This document shows positions 11,695 to 22,609 of a stretch of DNA of 64,000 nucleotides, piece by piece. Each line of letters starts with the position of its first letter. Position 1 is the first letter of the stretch. The stretch lies in assembly GCA_947095585.1 (NCBI GenBank), contig OX352761.1, forward strand, positions 53,618,019 through 53,682,018, read 5' to 3'. The position numbers and the translations under genes were made by a program. Under the pieces are notes generated by a model. It was not told the DNA's origin. It did no database searches and was given only the letters and a program-made list of their open reading frames with translations. The DNA is from Nephrocerus scutellatus. Lineage: Eukaryota > Arthropoda > Insecta > Diptera > Pipunculidae.

Positions 11695-11802
11695 CGGTAA
11701 CGTGTAGGTAGTGAGACTGTATCAGCGGTGTGCTAGGCATTTGCAGTATCGCCTTTGGATCCCTTCGGTAATGCAGTATGAACAAAACAGTCCTCTAATT
11801 TA

Positions 11803-12028
11803 ACAGATCTTTCTTCGGTGCACAGGCTGACCACATGTCCAACAGCAGGTTTGCCGGTCATATTCGTTAGCCGGTACCGCGTTCTGGGCGTCAGTGGGTC
11901 GGGCGGACTGAAGTTGGGGACGGTTCGGTGCGCCGGGCGGTCGGAACGGCGGAATGGTAGGTCGGAACGGTGGTATCGTTGGTCGAGTCGTTGTGGTTAT
12001 TGGTCAAGTGACTGGCAATTTGCTCTGC
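11803..12028 (-). pseudogene. G2 gag tail with a zinc knuckle
   Basis: A short gag remnant upstream of the protease. A Pro/Arg-rich stretch (PTIPPFRPTIPPFRPPGAP) precedes a single zinc knuckle CWTCGQPVHRRKIC (CX2CX4HX4C, 11803-11844), then a stop. The right edge abuts mitochondrial sequence at about 12030. Confidence 0.75.
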
Positions 12029-12029
12029 C

Positions 12030-12255
12030 AGTCAAGATTGCGACCTCGATGTTGGATTAAAAAATAATTTTGGGTGTAGAAGTTCAAAATTTAAGTCTGT
12101 TCGACTTTTAAATTCATACATGATCTGAGTTCAAACCGGTGTAAGCCAGGTTGGTTTCTACCTTTAATAAATTAAAATATTTTAGTACGAAAGGACCAAA
12201 TATTTGAATAATTATATTATATTAAATGAATTTGATTAATATATTTATACTATGT
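12030..12255 (+). pseudogene. NUMT: 3' end of mitochondrial 16S (large-subunit) rRNA
   Basis: The plus strand reads as the rRNA sense strand. It includes tgcgacctcgatgttggatt, gggtgtag, ctgttcgacttttaaattc, the universal catgatctgagttcaaacc / gtaagccaggttggttt region, and the sarcin-ricin loop core agtacgaaaggacc. These are standard insect mitochondrial 16S segments in the right order and spacing. It ends near 12255, close to where mitochondrial 16S meets tRNA-Leu. It is surrounded by retroelements on both sides, so it is a nuclear insertion and not organelle DNA. Confidence 0.9.
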
Positions 12256-12622
12256 GCCAAGGAGGTGGATGTTGAAGCGGGTAAGGGTACTTGGTAACAG
12301 TCCGCAAATTCTTCAACACGTCTACATTTTCGGAAGCCAAACATGAAAGTCAACTGTGATCCACGGACATGACATTAACGTAAACTAAACAACAGACGGA
12401 CAGACAGGGATGTGCCGATTCGACTACTACCGGGAGGCACACTTGGCGGCACACCATCCAAAAGCACACCATAAAATTGAATATAATTTTTTTATAACAT
12501 TTTCTTTTGTGGAAAAAATTTTGAATTTCATTTTTAAGTAATTTTTTTTTAAACAACCACGGTAATAAATAATAATCACCAACATATACGTGATTCAAAA
12601 AAAAAGAGGAATTTACTTAGCT

Positions 12623-13767
12623 ATGACAGGTCAGAACAAAAGAACTGGTGTTGGCCCTAAGAGGTTAGCAAATCTCAGGTGTAGATACATCAACTACAGT
12701 GATCGGTCAAGTACCTTACACAGAAACAGGGGGAAATTCAAAAGGTGATTATGCGTCAAATTTATTTGAAATATAGGAAACATGAATTTTGATGATGAAT
12801 CTGATGTGGCTGTTAGACCAATTGCAGATCCTTACAACCATAAATAAGAGGTTCATGACCGTGGTCAAAATCATGTTAGGACTAACCAGCCCTTAGGCGG
12901 TCAACAGTTGACCCAAATAATACAAGTCGCCATATCTGGTACTCTGGAAAGGGAACAGTTTAGGCTTAGGGACCAGTGTAGACTCCAGTTAGAAGAGGTC
13001 ACGAAAGGCCTAACTCAGCAACTATCGTTGCTAACCACCAAGGTCGTAGCGCTTGAGGCTCAACAGCAAAGTTGTCAGAGGTCTACTACCCACAACCGCA
13101 GATAGAACTAGCAGTGCGATCAACTACCGGGCGTGGCTCAACACATATCCCACCACCTCCACGTGAGCCATGTTACCAGTCCCGGAGCATAGATGTTACG
13201 CAGTCCAGACATGTGCGTGGTCATGGAAATGCAAACAGGCATAAGTGGAACATAAAATATGATGGCTCAAAAAGGTCGATGTCGGTGAAAAGTTTCATTT
13301 TCAGGATTGAAACAATCCAGCAGAGGAATAATCACACCACTGAAGAGCTATTTAGTGGTTTTCACCACTTTTTAACAGGCGTTGCCAAAAACTGGTATTG
13401 GCAATGGATGGAGGAGCACTCTGATGATGTCATGCTCAATTACTTCGACTTGAAGAGGGAGCTACTTCGTCAGTTCAGGACAGCTAGCTCCGACCATAAG
13501 TTGCTCAGAGCAATCATGGACAAGAGACAGAAGGCAGGCGAGAATTTTGACGAGTTCTTTTCCAGTGTGATGGCATTGGTCTTTCAACTGAAGAAGAAGT
13601 TACACGAGATGGAGCTTGTCAGAATCCTCCGCCAAAACGTGAATGACAAAGTGGCAACACTTATCTTCGGCTGTACGCTGTTTCGATTTCTGATCTCCGG
13701 TCTGCTTGCCGACGAGCAGAAAAGCACTTGGCATCAAGAGATATTCGCCAAAGAAGTCATCATGTGA
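12623..13767 (+). pseudogene. G4 gag
   Basis: The ATG at 12623 opens MTGQNKRTGVGPKRLANL; the same N-terminus (MRGQNKRTGAVPNRLASL) appears in the minus-strand copy at 30545. Stops occur before 12900. From 12908 an open segment includes a glutamine-rich coil (REQFRLRDQCRLQLEEVTKG). After a frame change, 13072-13767 carries the gag core: KWNIKYDGSKRSMSVKSFIF, WYWQWMEEH and LKRELLRQFRTASSDHKLLR. This is a capsid-type domain of retrotransposon gag. Inactivated by stops and frame changes. Confidence 0.8.
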
Positions 13768-14783
13768 ACGAAGTTGACCTAGGTGAAAACATAGAGAAAC
13801 ATATTCACGATAAAGAAGTAGCTGACGATTTATGTGCAATAGCTACTAAGTATGACAAAAATAAACATAATCCCAACGTAACGAAGTCAAATATACCTAC
13901 AAGTTATAATACTGTCCCAACAAAAACACAGTGCACGTCTCATTTCCACACTATGACATGTTTTAAGTGCGGTCACTCTAATGTCCCATTCATTGTTTGT
14001 CCTTCCTGTCAGGAGTCGGAAAATGGAAAAGCAGACGTGACAGTCGGGAGTGTCCGTCCGGCAATTTAACTCCCGAGGTAGTAATTAACGAGGACGTAAA
14101 GATCTTAAAACGATCCACAATTGAAAAACGAGAAACAAAATTTGAACAAATAAGACCGCCAAAAAAAACTTTACATCAGCGAATTATTGACTACGAAAAG
14201 GCTAGAGATAAAACATTTTCTGAGAGCCCTGACCTGGATACGTCGAACAAACATTTTAACAAAATAAAGAAACTTAGGGAAAAATGTAAAGCGAAAAGAA
14301 ATATATTAAAAATGATGACAGTTTTACATGAAGACGGAGACAACAGGACTTATGCCAAAGTGAAAATTTTTGAAAACGAAGTAGTGGGTTTATTAGACAG
14401 TGGCGCGTCAGTTCGTTGTCAAGGTAAAGGTGCTATACAATTTATTGAACAAAATAATTTGGTAATGAAAAAAAGAAAGACGGACATCAAAACAGCGGAC
14501 GGTAGCCGATTATAAATCGAAGGCCTAGTGACCATTCCTGTAAGTTGGAATGGGACTTCCGAAGAATTAGAGCTGTATGTGGTACCGTCACTACAACAAA
14601 AATTGTTCTTAGGGATAAACTTTTGGAAAGCATTCAAAATTGCTCCAAACGTAATATCGTGACTTAAACTAACACAAACAGCCTCATTGGAGCCGATAAT
14701 GCACATTCTCTCATCCTCACAAACGGAGGCACTACATGCAGTCAAAGCGAAATTTCCATCATTCGCTACCTTAGGTCTTGGTT
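13728..14783 (+). pseudogene. G4 nucleocapsid-like region and protease
   Basis: The gag end carries CFKCGHSNVPFIVCPSC (about 13961-14011), a CX2CX9CX2C arrangement that looks like a zinc ribbon and not the usual CX2CX4HX4C knuckle. An overlapping frame (13997-14515) leads through a basic linker into the protease active site VGLLDSGAS (about 14390). It continues, after a stop, as LYVVPSLQQKLFLGINFWKA. Similarity to the G4 copy at 31439-32152 ends at FATLGLG (14783). Confidence 0.75.
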
Positions 14784-15093
14784 TTACTGAAACACGTATG
14801 TATTTTTGATTTAAGTCCACTTTGCATATATCTGACTGCTGGTGATATAAAACAACTTAGTTGTAAAATAAAGTTTTAACGCCAACGCCTGCTGGTTCCT
14901 CGGGTAATTCACAACATTTCATTTGAACTTCGAAAGTACCACTAAAATACTGTTCAATAGGTGAATTGTATTTCCTTGTTTGTATATCGTTGTACGTAAT
15001 AGCTGGAAGTTTCTGTTGTAACATTAATTACAGCTCCGACCAGCATTCATTAGCATCTTGCTGGCGGTATGTTCCATTTTCTCCTGTTCGCGA

Positions 15094-15127
<34 letters not shown>

Positions 15128-15630
15128 TAGAGACTTATTGCCAAGGGATGACTCCCTGAATGACTTACGTCACGGCAATAAGTTGGGCTAAGCCCTTTAT
15201 TAAATTCAAAATAAAATAAAAATCGAAAGAATGTGATTTACAATATATCACATTCCTCACGTTTGTAGCCGGTTTCAATTTATTTTCTCAGAATTCTCCC
15301 TGATTCATTGGAAAAGCAATACGAAAAACGAACACGAATTTAGAACGACGCGAGTCCAAATACTTTTATCAATGAATCATGGTCAGGGATATTGTTGTGA
15401 TGCCATATGTAAAGTTTGTAGTAACATTATTGGTGTTACAGTATTCCCCCCTTCCATATGATTAATCAAATATTTCATATCAGCAGATATAGCTTGTGGT
15501 GATTCGGTGGAATTCGCAGACATATCTGCGGAATATTTAGCCAAAGCTTCGCGCAACTCTGTAATCGATTTTAAACACTGTACTATAACATTCAATATAA
15601 CATGTATTACCTAGATTTGTAAGTCCTGGG
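14784..15630 (-). pseudogene. Usp14 pseudogene, catalytic half
   Basis: The minus strand encodes the start of the ubiquitin-specific protease domain of USP14, the proteasome-associated deubiquitinase. GLTNLGNTCY contains the catalytic Cys box, then a one-base frame break leads to NVIVQCLKSITELREAL and VTPIMLLQTLHMASQQY. A 290-bp poly(A)-tailed insertion follows (15099-15388), then SRTGENGTYRQQDANECWSE, a stop, LMLQQKL, IEQYFSGTFEVQMKCCE, another frame break, and LQLSCFISPAVRYMQSGLKSK. Coding sequence ends at 14784 against the G4 element, so the His/Asp part of the active site is absent. The identification rests on family motifs that I know from fly and human USP14. No intron is visible across this span, which suggests a retrocopy. 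Confidence 0.92.
15099..15388 (-). mobile_element. 5'-truncated poly(A) retroelement in Usp14
   Basis: The insertion ends in 26 consecutive T on the plus strand (15099-15124), a poly(A) tail on the minus strand. It is flanked by atatt on both sides (15094-15098 and 15389-15393), a 5-bp target duplication. Removing it restores the Usp14 reading across the junction (QQY then SRTGENG). The body just before the tail (ttgccgtgacgtaag, ttggcaataagtctc) looks like the 3' end of a non-LTR element; I cannot name the family. Confidence 0.85.
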
Positions 15631-15659
15631 GGCCGATTTCGGTCGCAAATGAGTCTAGA

Positions 15660-16398
15660 AATTTTATTTTTATTTAAGTAAAATATATTTTTAAAAATAA
15701 ATTAAAAAATATATTTCTACAAAAAATGTTTTATTTTACAAAAGTTTCTATCTTATTAACAATATTAACTACTGATGATGAATGTTTAAGAACTGCACTG
15801 AATACTGAAACTGAATAAGAACTGATTTGATGAATAATAATTACGAACTGCACTGATGACGAATATATAAGAACTGTCTCAACTGTGTATTTGCATGTTG
15901 TTTAAATACTATTTTGAGTTGTTGGACTTTGATCTTGTTGTTGTGGACTTTGATCTTGTTGTTGTGTTTACGGAGTAAACATGTTGATCTCTTAGATCGC
16001 AAAATGTGATAATGATTATTCATGTTAGAACATGTCTTTGAATTTGGTAAACAAGATAAGGATGTGAAATTGGTAAACAAGATAAGAATGTATCTAAATG
16101 GTAAACAAGATGATTTCATCATATTGTGAAATTGGTAAACAAGATAAGAATATATATATGCGCAATTGGATTTAGAAGAAGTAAACATGTTTACTTCTTA
16201 GATCTGAATTAGAGATAAGGAATTGAATTAGGGATAAGCAATGGAATTTTCCATTGTTACTGCGCGTATGTGCATTATGAGTAATATTATAATTGTGTAT
16301 TATGAGTAATTGTGTATTATGAGTAATTTGAATATATACAATATGAAGTTATTCATATTATTTGGAATGTATGAGGTGTGGGATCTACTGCTATAACA
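15660..16398 (-). repeat. Errantivirus 3' LTR
   Basis: 739 bp, on the minus strand starting TGTTATAGCAG and ending AAATAAAATT. It is identical to the other LTR except for one base that I could find. The env stop codon lies inside it (16353). It holds four copies of a combined forkhead/GATA-like motif and a palindrome gtaaacatgtttac. Confidence 0.92.
16046..16148. promoter_or_regulatory. Repeated forkhead + GATA motif array in the LTR
   Basis: The block ggtaaacaagataag occurs at 16046, 16072 and 16134, and as ggtaaacaagatgat at 16100. Each joins a forkhead-like core (GTAAACA) to a GATA-like core (AGATAA, lost in the third). A palindromic gtaaacatgtttac lies at about 16182-16195 and another gtaaaca at about 15974. 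The same array is in the right LTR (about 23498-23600). Function as an enhancer is inferred from motif clustering only. Confidence 0.5.
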
Positions 16399-17915
16399 CC
16401 CCCCCCGTTAGCCTGAGGCTCCGACGAAGTTACAATTTTAATGGTGTTTTTATGCTTATTAATTTTATATATTAATAGTGTGATAATTATAATGATTATT
16501 ATTAAAATATAAGGTATATGATAAAATATTTTATGTGTGTTGTTCAGAGTTATTTCTTCAATTTGTTTGCTATTTGTTTTAATTTTTTGGATATGAAAAT
16601 CCTCAAGTTTTATCATTTCTATAGTTTTATTTTCTTTTATCTCTGATACAAAATATGGGAGAATAACACTATCTTTTATTTTGAAATATGTATTAATGAA
16701 CGTATTATTTCTTATGATTACATTACAATTTTCAAATTTAATCAATTTGCTTCCGGATATGTTTAATTTTAATTTGTTACAATTATGTTTGATTTTTATA
16801 TTTGTAATATCTTTTGTTAGAATAATTCCGGCTATTATTTCTTTTATTTCATCTCCCGTAAAGTTTTTCATTGGACAATATGCTTTTTTAAACTTAATAA
16901 TATTTGAAGTACAGCTATCATTTATTTTATGTAGGTTTTTCTTTAATTTATCTTTAACTTTTCTGTTATATACTTTATTATTCTCATCTATAATAAAAAT
17001 GCTTTCATTAAGTAATAGAGCTTTATTATTTTTGTTCGGCATTGGTTCGATAATGACGGTGGAATAGGAAATATTAGAGTATTTTGGTATTAATAGGACT
17101 ATTATTATAAGTTTGTTTTCGAAAATTACGGCTATTTTAGTGTCTTTAAAACCTTGTATACCTTCTGTTAGCTTAAGTTCTTCTTTTGTTAAAATGTTTC
17201 TAGTCAGTATGCCTAGTTTGCTTGTTAAAATGATTTGTTCTATGTCGTCTATATGGTGTCGAAAAAGATTTATATCGTAATTGATTTGATAAATGTTTTG
17301 AACGTAGTCTATTTCGTCTTGTAATTTATTGAAATTGTTTTTATTTAATATGTTAATGTTATTTAAAAACTGTGTGATGTTTAATTGTTGCTTTTGAATA
17401 TGGTCTGTTATGTCTTTAATTTGTTGAGAAATTTTGGAATTAAAGGAAATTTGTTTATTACTTTCTGATATTAATTCCTTATTATTTGTGGTAAGGGTTT
17501 CTAATTGAGCTTTTATTTCGATCTCATCTTGTGAGTCCATTGTTCCTGCTAAGTATTTTAGTCCTGTGCCTAATATATTCATGAGTGCTCGTTTATTTTT
17601 AGAATGTGGTCTGAGATTGTATATTTTTTGTTCTAAGTGTTTATAGTTATGTACTAATGTGTTGAACATTGGGGTACTGGTACCGATTTTTATTTTTATT
17701 AAGTTTATATTTTCGTTTATGTGGTGCATTGTATTTTCTATTTCTGTTATATTTATAATGTGAAGGATTTTGTTAAATTTTTCAATAATATGAATATCGT
17801 CTTTCTTAATTGTCATGTATCCATTGTTGTTATTTAAGTCGTGTATCTCTAGTGATTGTCCGTGTATTAAGGATAATATTGTTGAGAATAATAAAATTAT
17901 GATTTGGGAATTCAT
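16353..17915 (-). CDS. Errantivirus env (baculovirus F-like glycoprotein)
   Basis: A 520-residue open frame from ATG 17915 to a stop inside the 3' LTR. A signal peptide is at the N-terminus (hydrophobic IIILLFSTILSLIHG, cleaved near residue 20). A basic cleavage-type site (SKNKR) near residue 109 is followed by a glycine-containing segment (ILGTGLKYLAGTMD) typical of insect errantivirus and baculovirus F-type Env. Several Asn-rich glycosylation-type motifs follow. A transmembrane run (YILIIIIIIITLLIY) lies near residue 470, leaving a short tail. It is the only uninterrupted gene of this element. In this family Env is made from a spliced mRNA; splice sites were not resolved. Present-day expression cannot be judged from sequence. 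Confidence 0.88.
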   Translation of the reverse strand: MNSQIIILLFSTILSLIHGQSLEIHDLNNNNGYMTIKKDDIHIIEKFNKILHIINITEIENTMHHINENINLIKIKIGTSTPMFNTLVHNYKHLEQKIYNLRPHSKNKRALMNILGTGLKYLAGTMDSQDEIEIKAQLETLTTNNKELISESNKQISFNSKISQQIKDITDHIQKQQLNITQFLNNINILNKNNFNKLQDEIDYVQNIYQINYDINLFRHHIDDIEQIILTSKLGILTRNILTKEELKLTEGIQGFKDTKIAVIFENKLIIIVLLIPKYSNISYSTVIIEPMPNKNNKALLLNESIFIIDENNKVYNRKVKDKLKKNLHKINDSCTSNIIKFKKAYCPMKNFTGDEIKEIIAGIILTKDITNIKIKHNCNKLKLNISGSKLIKFENCNVIIRNNTFINTYFKIKDSVILPYFVSEIKENKTIEMIKLEDFHIQKIKTNSKQIEEITLNNTHKIFYHIPYILIIIIIIITLLIYKINKHKNTIKIVTSSEPQANGGGVIAVDPTPHTFQII

Positions 17916-17934
17916 CTGTAAATATAGGAATATG

Positions 17935-20900
17935 TTAAGGTTTCCTTTTAATGATTTTCTTTTTCGCTTGAATTGAAGGAGAGTTAATTGTTTGGAATTT
18001 CTTTTTACGCTTTATGTGTGATTTGTAATATTTTAAACCGGATTCTTTATTATTGATATGATTTTCATCGATTTTCTCTGTATCGAGTTTCCTAAATTTT
18101 GTATGATTTTTTCCACCACGTGTTTCTTTAATAAAATTTGTTCCAGGTTGTATTTCTACTTCTTCTCTACCTATATTTAATTTATCGATAGTAATTTGTT
18201 TTTTCTTTAGAATTTTTTCTTTAATTAGATTATATTCATTATTTTTTATAGTTCCATTTTTAAAGTCTATTGGTTTTTTGTCTGTAGTAGAATGAATAGT
18301 GTTATTATAGAAGCGTATTATTTTTAAGATTTTTTCTTCAACTGTATCATTATCTTTGTTGGGATCATGTTTTAATAATCTTATATGTTCATTAATTGTA
18401 TTATGTAGGCGTTCTACATCTGAATTAGATGTGTGATTATTATTAGAAGTATAGTGGATTTCTATTTGTTCGCTCTGTAGAAATTCTCTTAGTGGAAGAG
18501 CTTTGAATCCTAGTTCGTTGTCGACTATAATTTTATTTATTGATCCTATTGTAGAAAGTAGAACAAGAATGGTTCTTTTGAATTCGGTCCAAGTTCTTGC
18601 TGTAATTTTAATGGCTTGTGCGAATTTACTAAATTTGTCGATGAACGTAACGTAACGAAAATTTGTTTTTCGAGTGTATAGAATACATCAGCGTGGATAA
18701 TTTCATTAGGACCTGAGGGTGTTTCTGTTAATTGATATTTATGCTTGATTGGCTTACGTTCATACTTTTCTAAGTTGCATATTTCGCAGTTATTAATGAA
18801 TTGAGTGACTCTGATATTGAGTTTTGGATTATAATATTTTAAATGTAATTCTTTGTAAACCTCTATAATTCCTCTATGGTTGTTTCTAAGATGTTCTTCT
18901 TTAATGAGTTTTGCTAATTCTTCTTCATTTATTATGTCTTTTAGCATTGTTTCAGTTCTGACTATTTTTAGTTGATTTTGTGTTTCAAAATGTATTTTAT
19001 AAACGTCTTCTAGTGTTTTAAGAAATTCTTCATTTTCTATGTAGATACAATTTAGAGATTTTGGATTAAAATGTGATTTTAAAAGTGTTAATGCGGTTTC
19101 TGTATCTAAGGATTTGACATAAATTATTTTTTTGTGTTTGTTGAAAATTCTTATTTGTTTTATTCGTAAGGAACCAGAATTTGTTTTAAGAATTGCTATC
19201 TGTCTTTTAAATATGTTTAGCGGAGATTTGGTGATTGGAAATGGATTAATGTTTTCGATGTCTTCATTAAGATTTATTTCTATTCTTGAAAGAGCGTCTG
19301 CGTTTTTATTTAATGTTCCTTTTTTGTATTTAATTTCGTAGTCATATTCTGATAATTTTAATCTCCATCTTACAAGTTTTGAATTAGGTTCTTTAATTGA
19401 GAAAAGCCAAGTTAATGGTTTGTGATCGGTTTCGATCAAGAATTTTCGTCCGAAAAGATATGGTCTGAAATATTTGGTTGACCAGATAATTGCTAATAAT
19501 TCTTTTTCTATTGTGCTGTAATTAATTTCATGTTCATTTAATGTGCGGCTAGCATAACAAATTGGATGATTGTCTTGTGAAAGTACTGCGCCTAACGCAT
19601 AGTTACTAGCATCTGTTGTAAGCGTAAATTTCTTGGTAAAGTCAGGATATACTAATATTGGATCGTGTGTTAATAGTTTTTTAAGTGTGTTGAAGCTTTC
19701 TTGGTATCTTATGTCTGAAATGTTTATTTTTGCTTCCTTTTTTAGAAATAACGTCATTGGTTTCGCTATCAATGAATAATCTTTAATAAATTTCCTATAG
19801 TATCCAGTGAGTCCTAGGAATTGTTTAATTTGTTTTACAGTTTTTGGAATGGGAAATTTTGTCACGCATTCGATTTTTTTTTTGGGTTTGGTTTTATACC
19901 GTCTTGTGTTACTATATGTCCAAGGAATTTTGTTTCTTTTTTTAAGAATTCTGATTTGTCTAATTGAATCTTTAAATTAGCCTTTTTTAAACAATTGAAA
20001 ATTATATTTATAGAATTTATGTGTTCTTGTAACGATCTTGAAAAGATGATAATGTAATCCAGATATACTAAACAGATCTTATTAATATGATCCTTAAGGA
20101 TATTATTCATAAGTCTTTGAAATGTCGCAGGGGCTGTCTTCAGTCCAAATGGCATTCGTAAGAATTCATAGTGTCCTCCTTCTACATTAAAGGCGGTCTT
20201 GTGAACATCTTTTTCCTCAATTTCTATTTGATGAAATCCCTTAGCTAAATCAAGGGTTGTGAAATACTGGCATCTTCCCAGTTTATCTAATATTTCATCA
20301 ATATTTGGCAGAGGGTACTTGTCGTCTATTGTAACTTCATTAAGTTTACGATAGTCTATGACAAGCCTCCACTTTTGTTTACCGCTTGCGTCGACCTTTT
20401 TCGGTACGATCCAAACAGGAGCGGAATAAGGCGAATAACTCGGTCTTATTATTTTATTTTCGAGGAGTTCGTGAATCTGTTGTTTGACTTCATCTTTATG
20501 TATATATGGGTACCTATATGATTTTACTTTTAATGGTACATTATCGATTGTGCGAATTTCATGCTTTATTGCATTTGTAAAAGTAAGATTTGTACCTTCT
20601 TGATAAAAGATATCTGAGTATCGATTTATTATCTTTGATAGTTTTTGTTTTTCTTCTAAGTTTAAATGTTGAGTTCTTAATTGTTTCATCAGTGGTATAT
20701 TTTCAAGTTCATCTATTATACAAAAGTTTTCAGTAGTTACTTGTTCAATTTGATTAGGTCTAATTTCAATAGGGCCTATGCATTTTACATTTGTTTGAAC
20801 TTCAATCTTATGATTTTCAACATTGTAAATTCCTTCATCAGCAATAACTTCACCTTCCAAGAACATCTTCGTCTTGAGATAGGCTAAACCTTTTTGTTGG

Positions 20901-20944
20901 TTCACTAATAAGTGTATAGTATGCTGTTTTGAATTTTGGAACAA
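17935..20944 (-). pseudogene. Errantivirus pol: RT, RNase H, integrase
   Basis: RT from about 20600 ([41 protein letters not shown]). The active site reads VYLDYIIIF at about 20055 instead of YLDD, so the second catalytic Asp is Tyr. A frameshift occurs in an A-run at about 19870, then RT end and RNase H continue (TTDASNYALGAVLSQDNHP, SKYFRPYLFGR-type block, IETDHKPLTWLF). The integrase zinc-binding region (about 18905-18775) and first catalytic Asp (HADVFYTL) follow. Another frameshift comes near 18650, after which the second Asp (IIVDNELGF) and the Glu (NSDVERLHNTI) are present, ending in a Lys-rich tail at 17935. Two frameshifts plus the active-site change make it inactive. Confidence 0.9.
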
Positions 20945-21270
20945 GATTTGTATTGTTTGGCCATATTTTGTTTATAATCTAATTTAGCGTTAAATCGTTT
21001 CAGTATGTCATTGCCAATTAAACCGTCGTATTTATCATGGAATGCGCAAACCAAAAAGTCGATTTTTTGCTCAGAAATGCCAAATTCTTTAAAAAGAGGA
21101 ACTGATACTCTTTCAGTTACATTTGTTATATTATTTTGTATTGTTTTAATTTAAATTTTATTTGTTGGTACCTTCCATTTAGGGTTACAGAGACCTGGAT
21201 TTATAATTGAGTTTGTTGCTCCAGTGTCAATAATGAATTTTAGTGGATTTTTATTAGATTTAATTTTTAC
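20945..21270 (-). pseudogene. Errantivirus protease
   Basis: Between gag and RT the minus strand reads KFIIDTGATNSIINPGLCNP, a retroviral-type aspartic protease active site (DTGA). A stop follows about 25 residues later (near 21155) and a frame change occurs before the RT ORF (near 20945). It is in a different frame from gag, as expected if pol is made by ribosomal frameshifting. Confidence 0.8.
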
Positions 21271-22385
21271 ATATGGTAAGTCACCTCCGAGGCTCGTGAG
21301 TGAAAATTTTCCCTTGTTTCGCATTGATTAACATCCATGGGTTCAACAGTTTGATTTTGTTGAACACTTGGTAAATTATTTTGAACATCGTTTGAAAATC
21401 TATTGTAGTTCTGTTGTCTACTGTCATATCTATAATTATTGTTGGATTGTCTATATCTGTTCTGGTTTCTATAGTTATTAAATTGAAAATTTCTATTTTG
21501 GTTTTGGTCATACCTGTGGTCATTAAATTGTCTATTCCTATTCTGATTTTGTTCATATTTATTGTTGTTAAATTGTTCGTTTCTATTTTGGTTTTGTTCG
21601 TATTTATTATTTTTGAATTGTTCGTTTCTGTTTTGATTTTGTTCGTACTTGTTGTTGTTAAATTGTCTGTTTCTATTTTGATTTTGGTCGTATCTGTTAT
21701 TATTATATTGTCTATTTCTATTTTGATTTACTTGTTGATTAGGGAATTGATTATTGTATTTGTTATTATTATAGTTACGTGTTTGTCTATTGTTATAATG
21801 ATTTTCATTATAAGATTGGTCTACGTAACCTCCTTGGCTTAATACGTCGATTGCAGATTCGAGACTTTCAGGATTTCTACAGGTTAAAATGGTTTTCATA
21901 GGTTCGGGTATTTTACTTTTAAAAACGGTTAATGCTGTGCGTATATTATTTAATGCACATTGGTTTGATATTTCACCTGGACCAGAAATTAGTAAAGTTT
22001 TATTATTTAATTTTCTTAATTTGTCTTTTATTTCATTATAAAATCCTAAAACGTTATTTTTGAAAGTTACGCCTCTTAACTCATCGTAGAGTTCTTCTGG
22101 ACTGCGTCTTTCACTAAAGTTGTTTTGTAAAACGACTTTAATGTCGCTCCATGCAGTGGCTTGTGTATTTATTTCTATAACTTCCCTAGCTTTTTTAATT
22201 AATTTACTTTTAATAATGTCAGAAAATAAATATTTGGATAAATCGTCGTATGTTAGTAAGAGTGGGTGTATTCTGTCTACTAGGTTCGAAAAGGTTAATA
22301 AATTGTCTGGGTTTCCGTCAAAGTATGGGAGTGCATTTAAATATTTAATTGGATTTATTGCTACACTATTTCATTGATTTTCCAT
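21267..22385 (-). pseudogene. Errantivirus gag, Asn/Gln-rich tail
   Basis: The ATG at 22385 is followed by a stop at codon 5 (22371-22373), then about 160 residues stay open without another Met (LPYFDGNPDNLLTFSNLVDR, NNFSERRSPEELYDELRG) up to Met 21899. The C-terminus is a run of YNNNKYEQNQNRN-type repeats of about 14 residues (21700-21380), a low-complexity, basic, Asn/Gln-rich tail used in place of zinc knuckles in 17.6/297-type gag. Apart from the early stop, the frame is intact. Confidence 0.85.
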
Positions 22386-22609
22386 GGCCATTTTAATAAA
22401 AAAAATTTTATTATTTATGTTAATGGATTTTTACTTCAGAAAGCACTTTTGATTATATAATTTGTAAATGTTGCAATTGTAAATATTGTCACTTTAAATA
22501 TTGTATTTGTATTGTATATATATATAAAAAAAAATTTATATATTGGTATGGTAATAATAAAATTTTTAAGAAAAAAAAAATTTTAAAATCTTAGTAACCT
22601 TTTTATTTT

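Larger units (their letters stand above)
12345..14783 (+). mobile_element. Gypsy-type element G4, front half
   Basis: A leader (12345-12622) is followed by gag and the start of pol (protease). The leader and gag start are repeated, diverged and on the minus strand, at about 30845-30361, and the pol start is repeated at 32210-31376. The sequence stops being G4 at about 14783, in the middle of the segment before RT (at FATLGLG), where a Usp14 remnant begins. It is a separate family from G1. Confidence 0.8.

Noticed and set aside
15841..16188. 115-codon ORF found identically at 23293-23640
   Set aside because: It lies inside both LTRs; identity reflects the LTR pair, not a conserved gene.
16681..17067. 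Plus-strand ORFs rich in Leu/Phe opposite env, gag and RT (also 21414-21842)
   Set aside because: Shadows of the AT-rich errantivirus genes on the minus strand.
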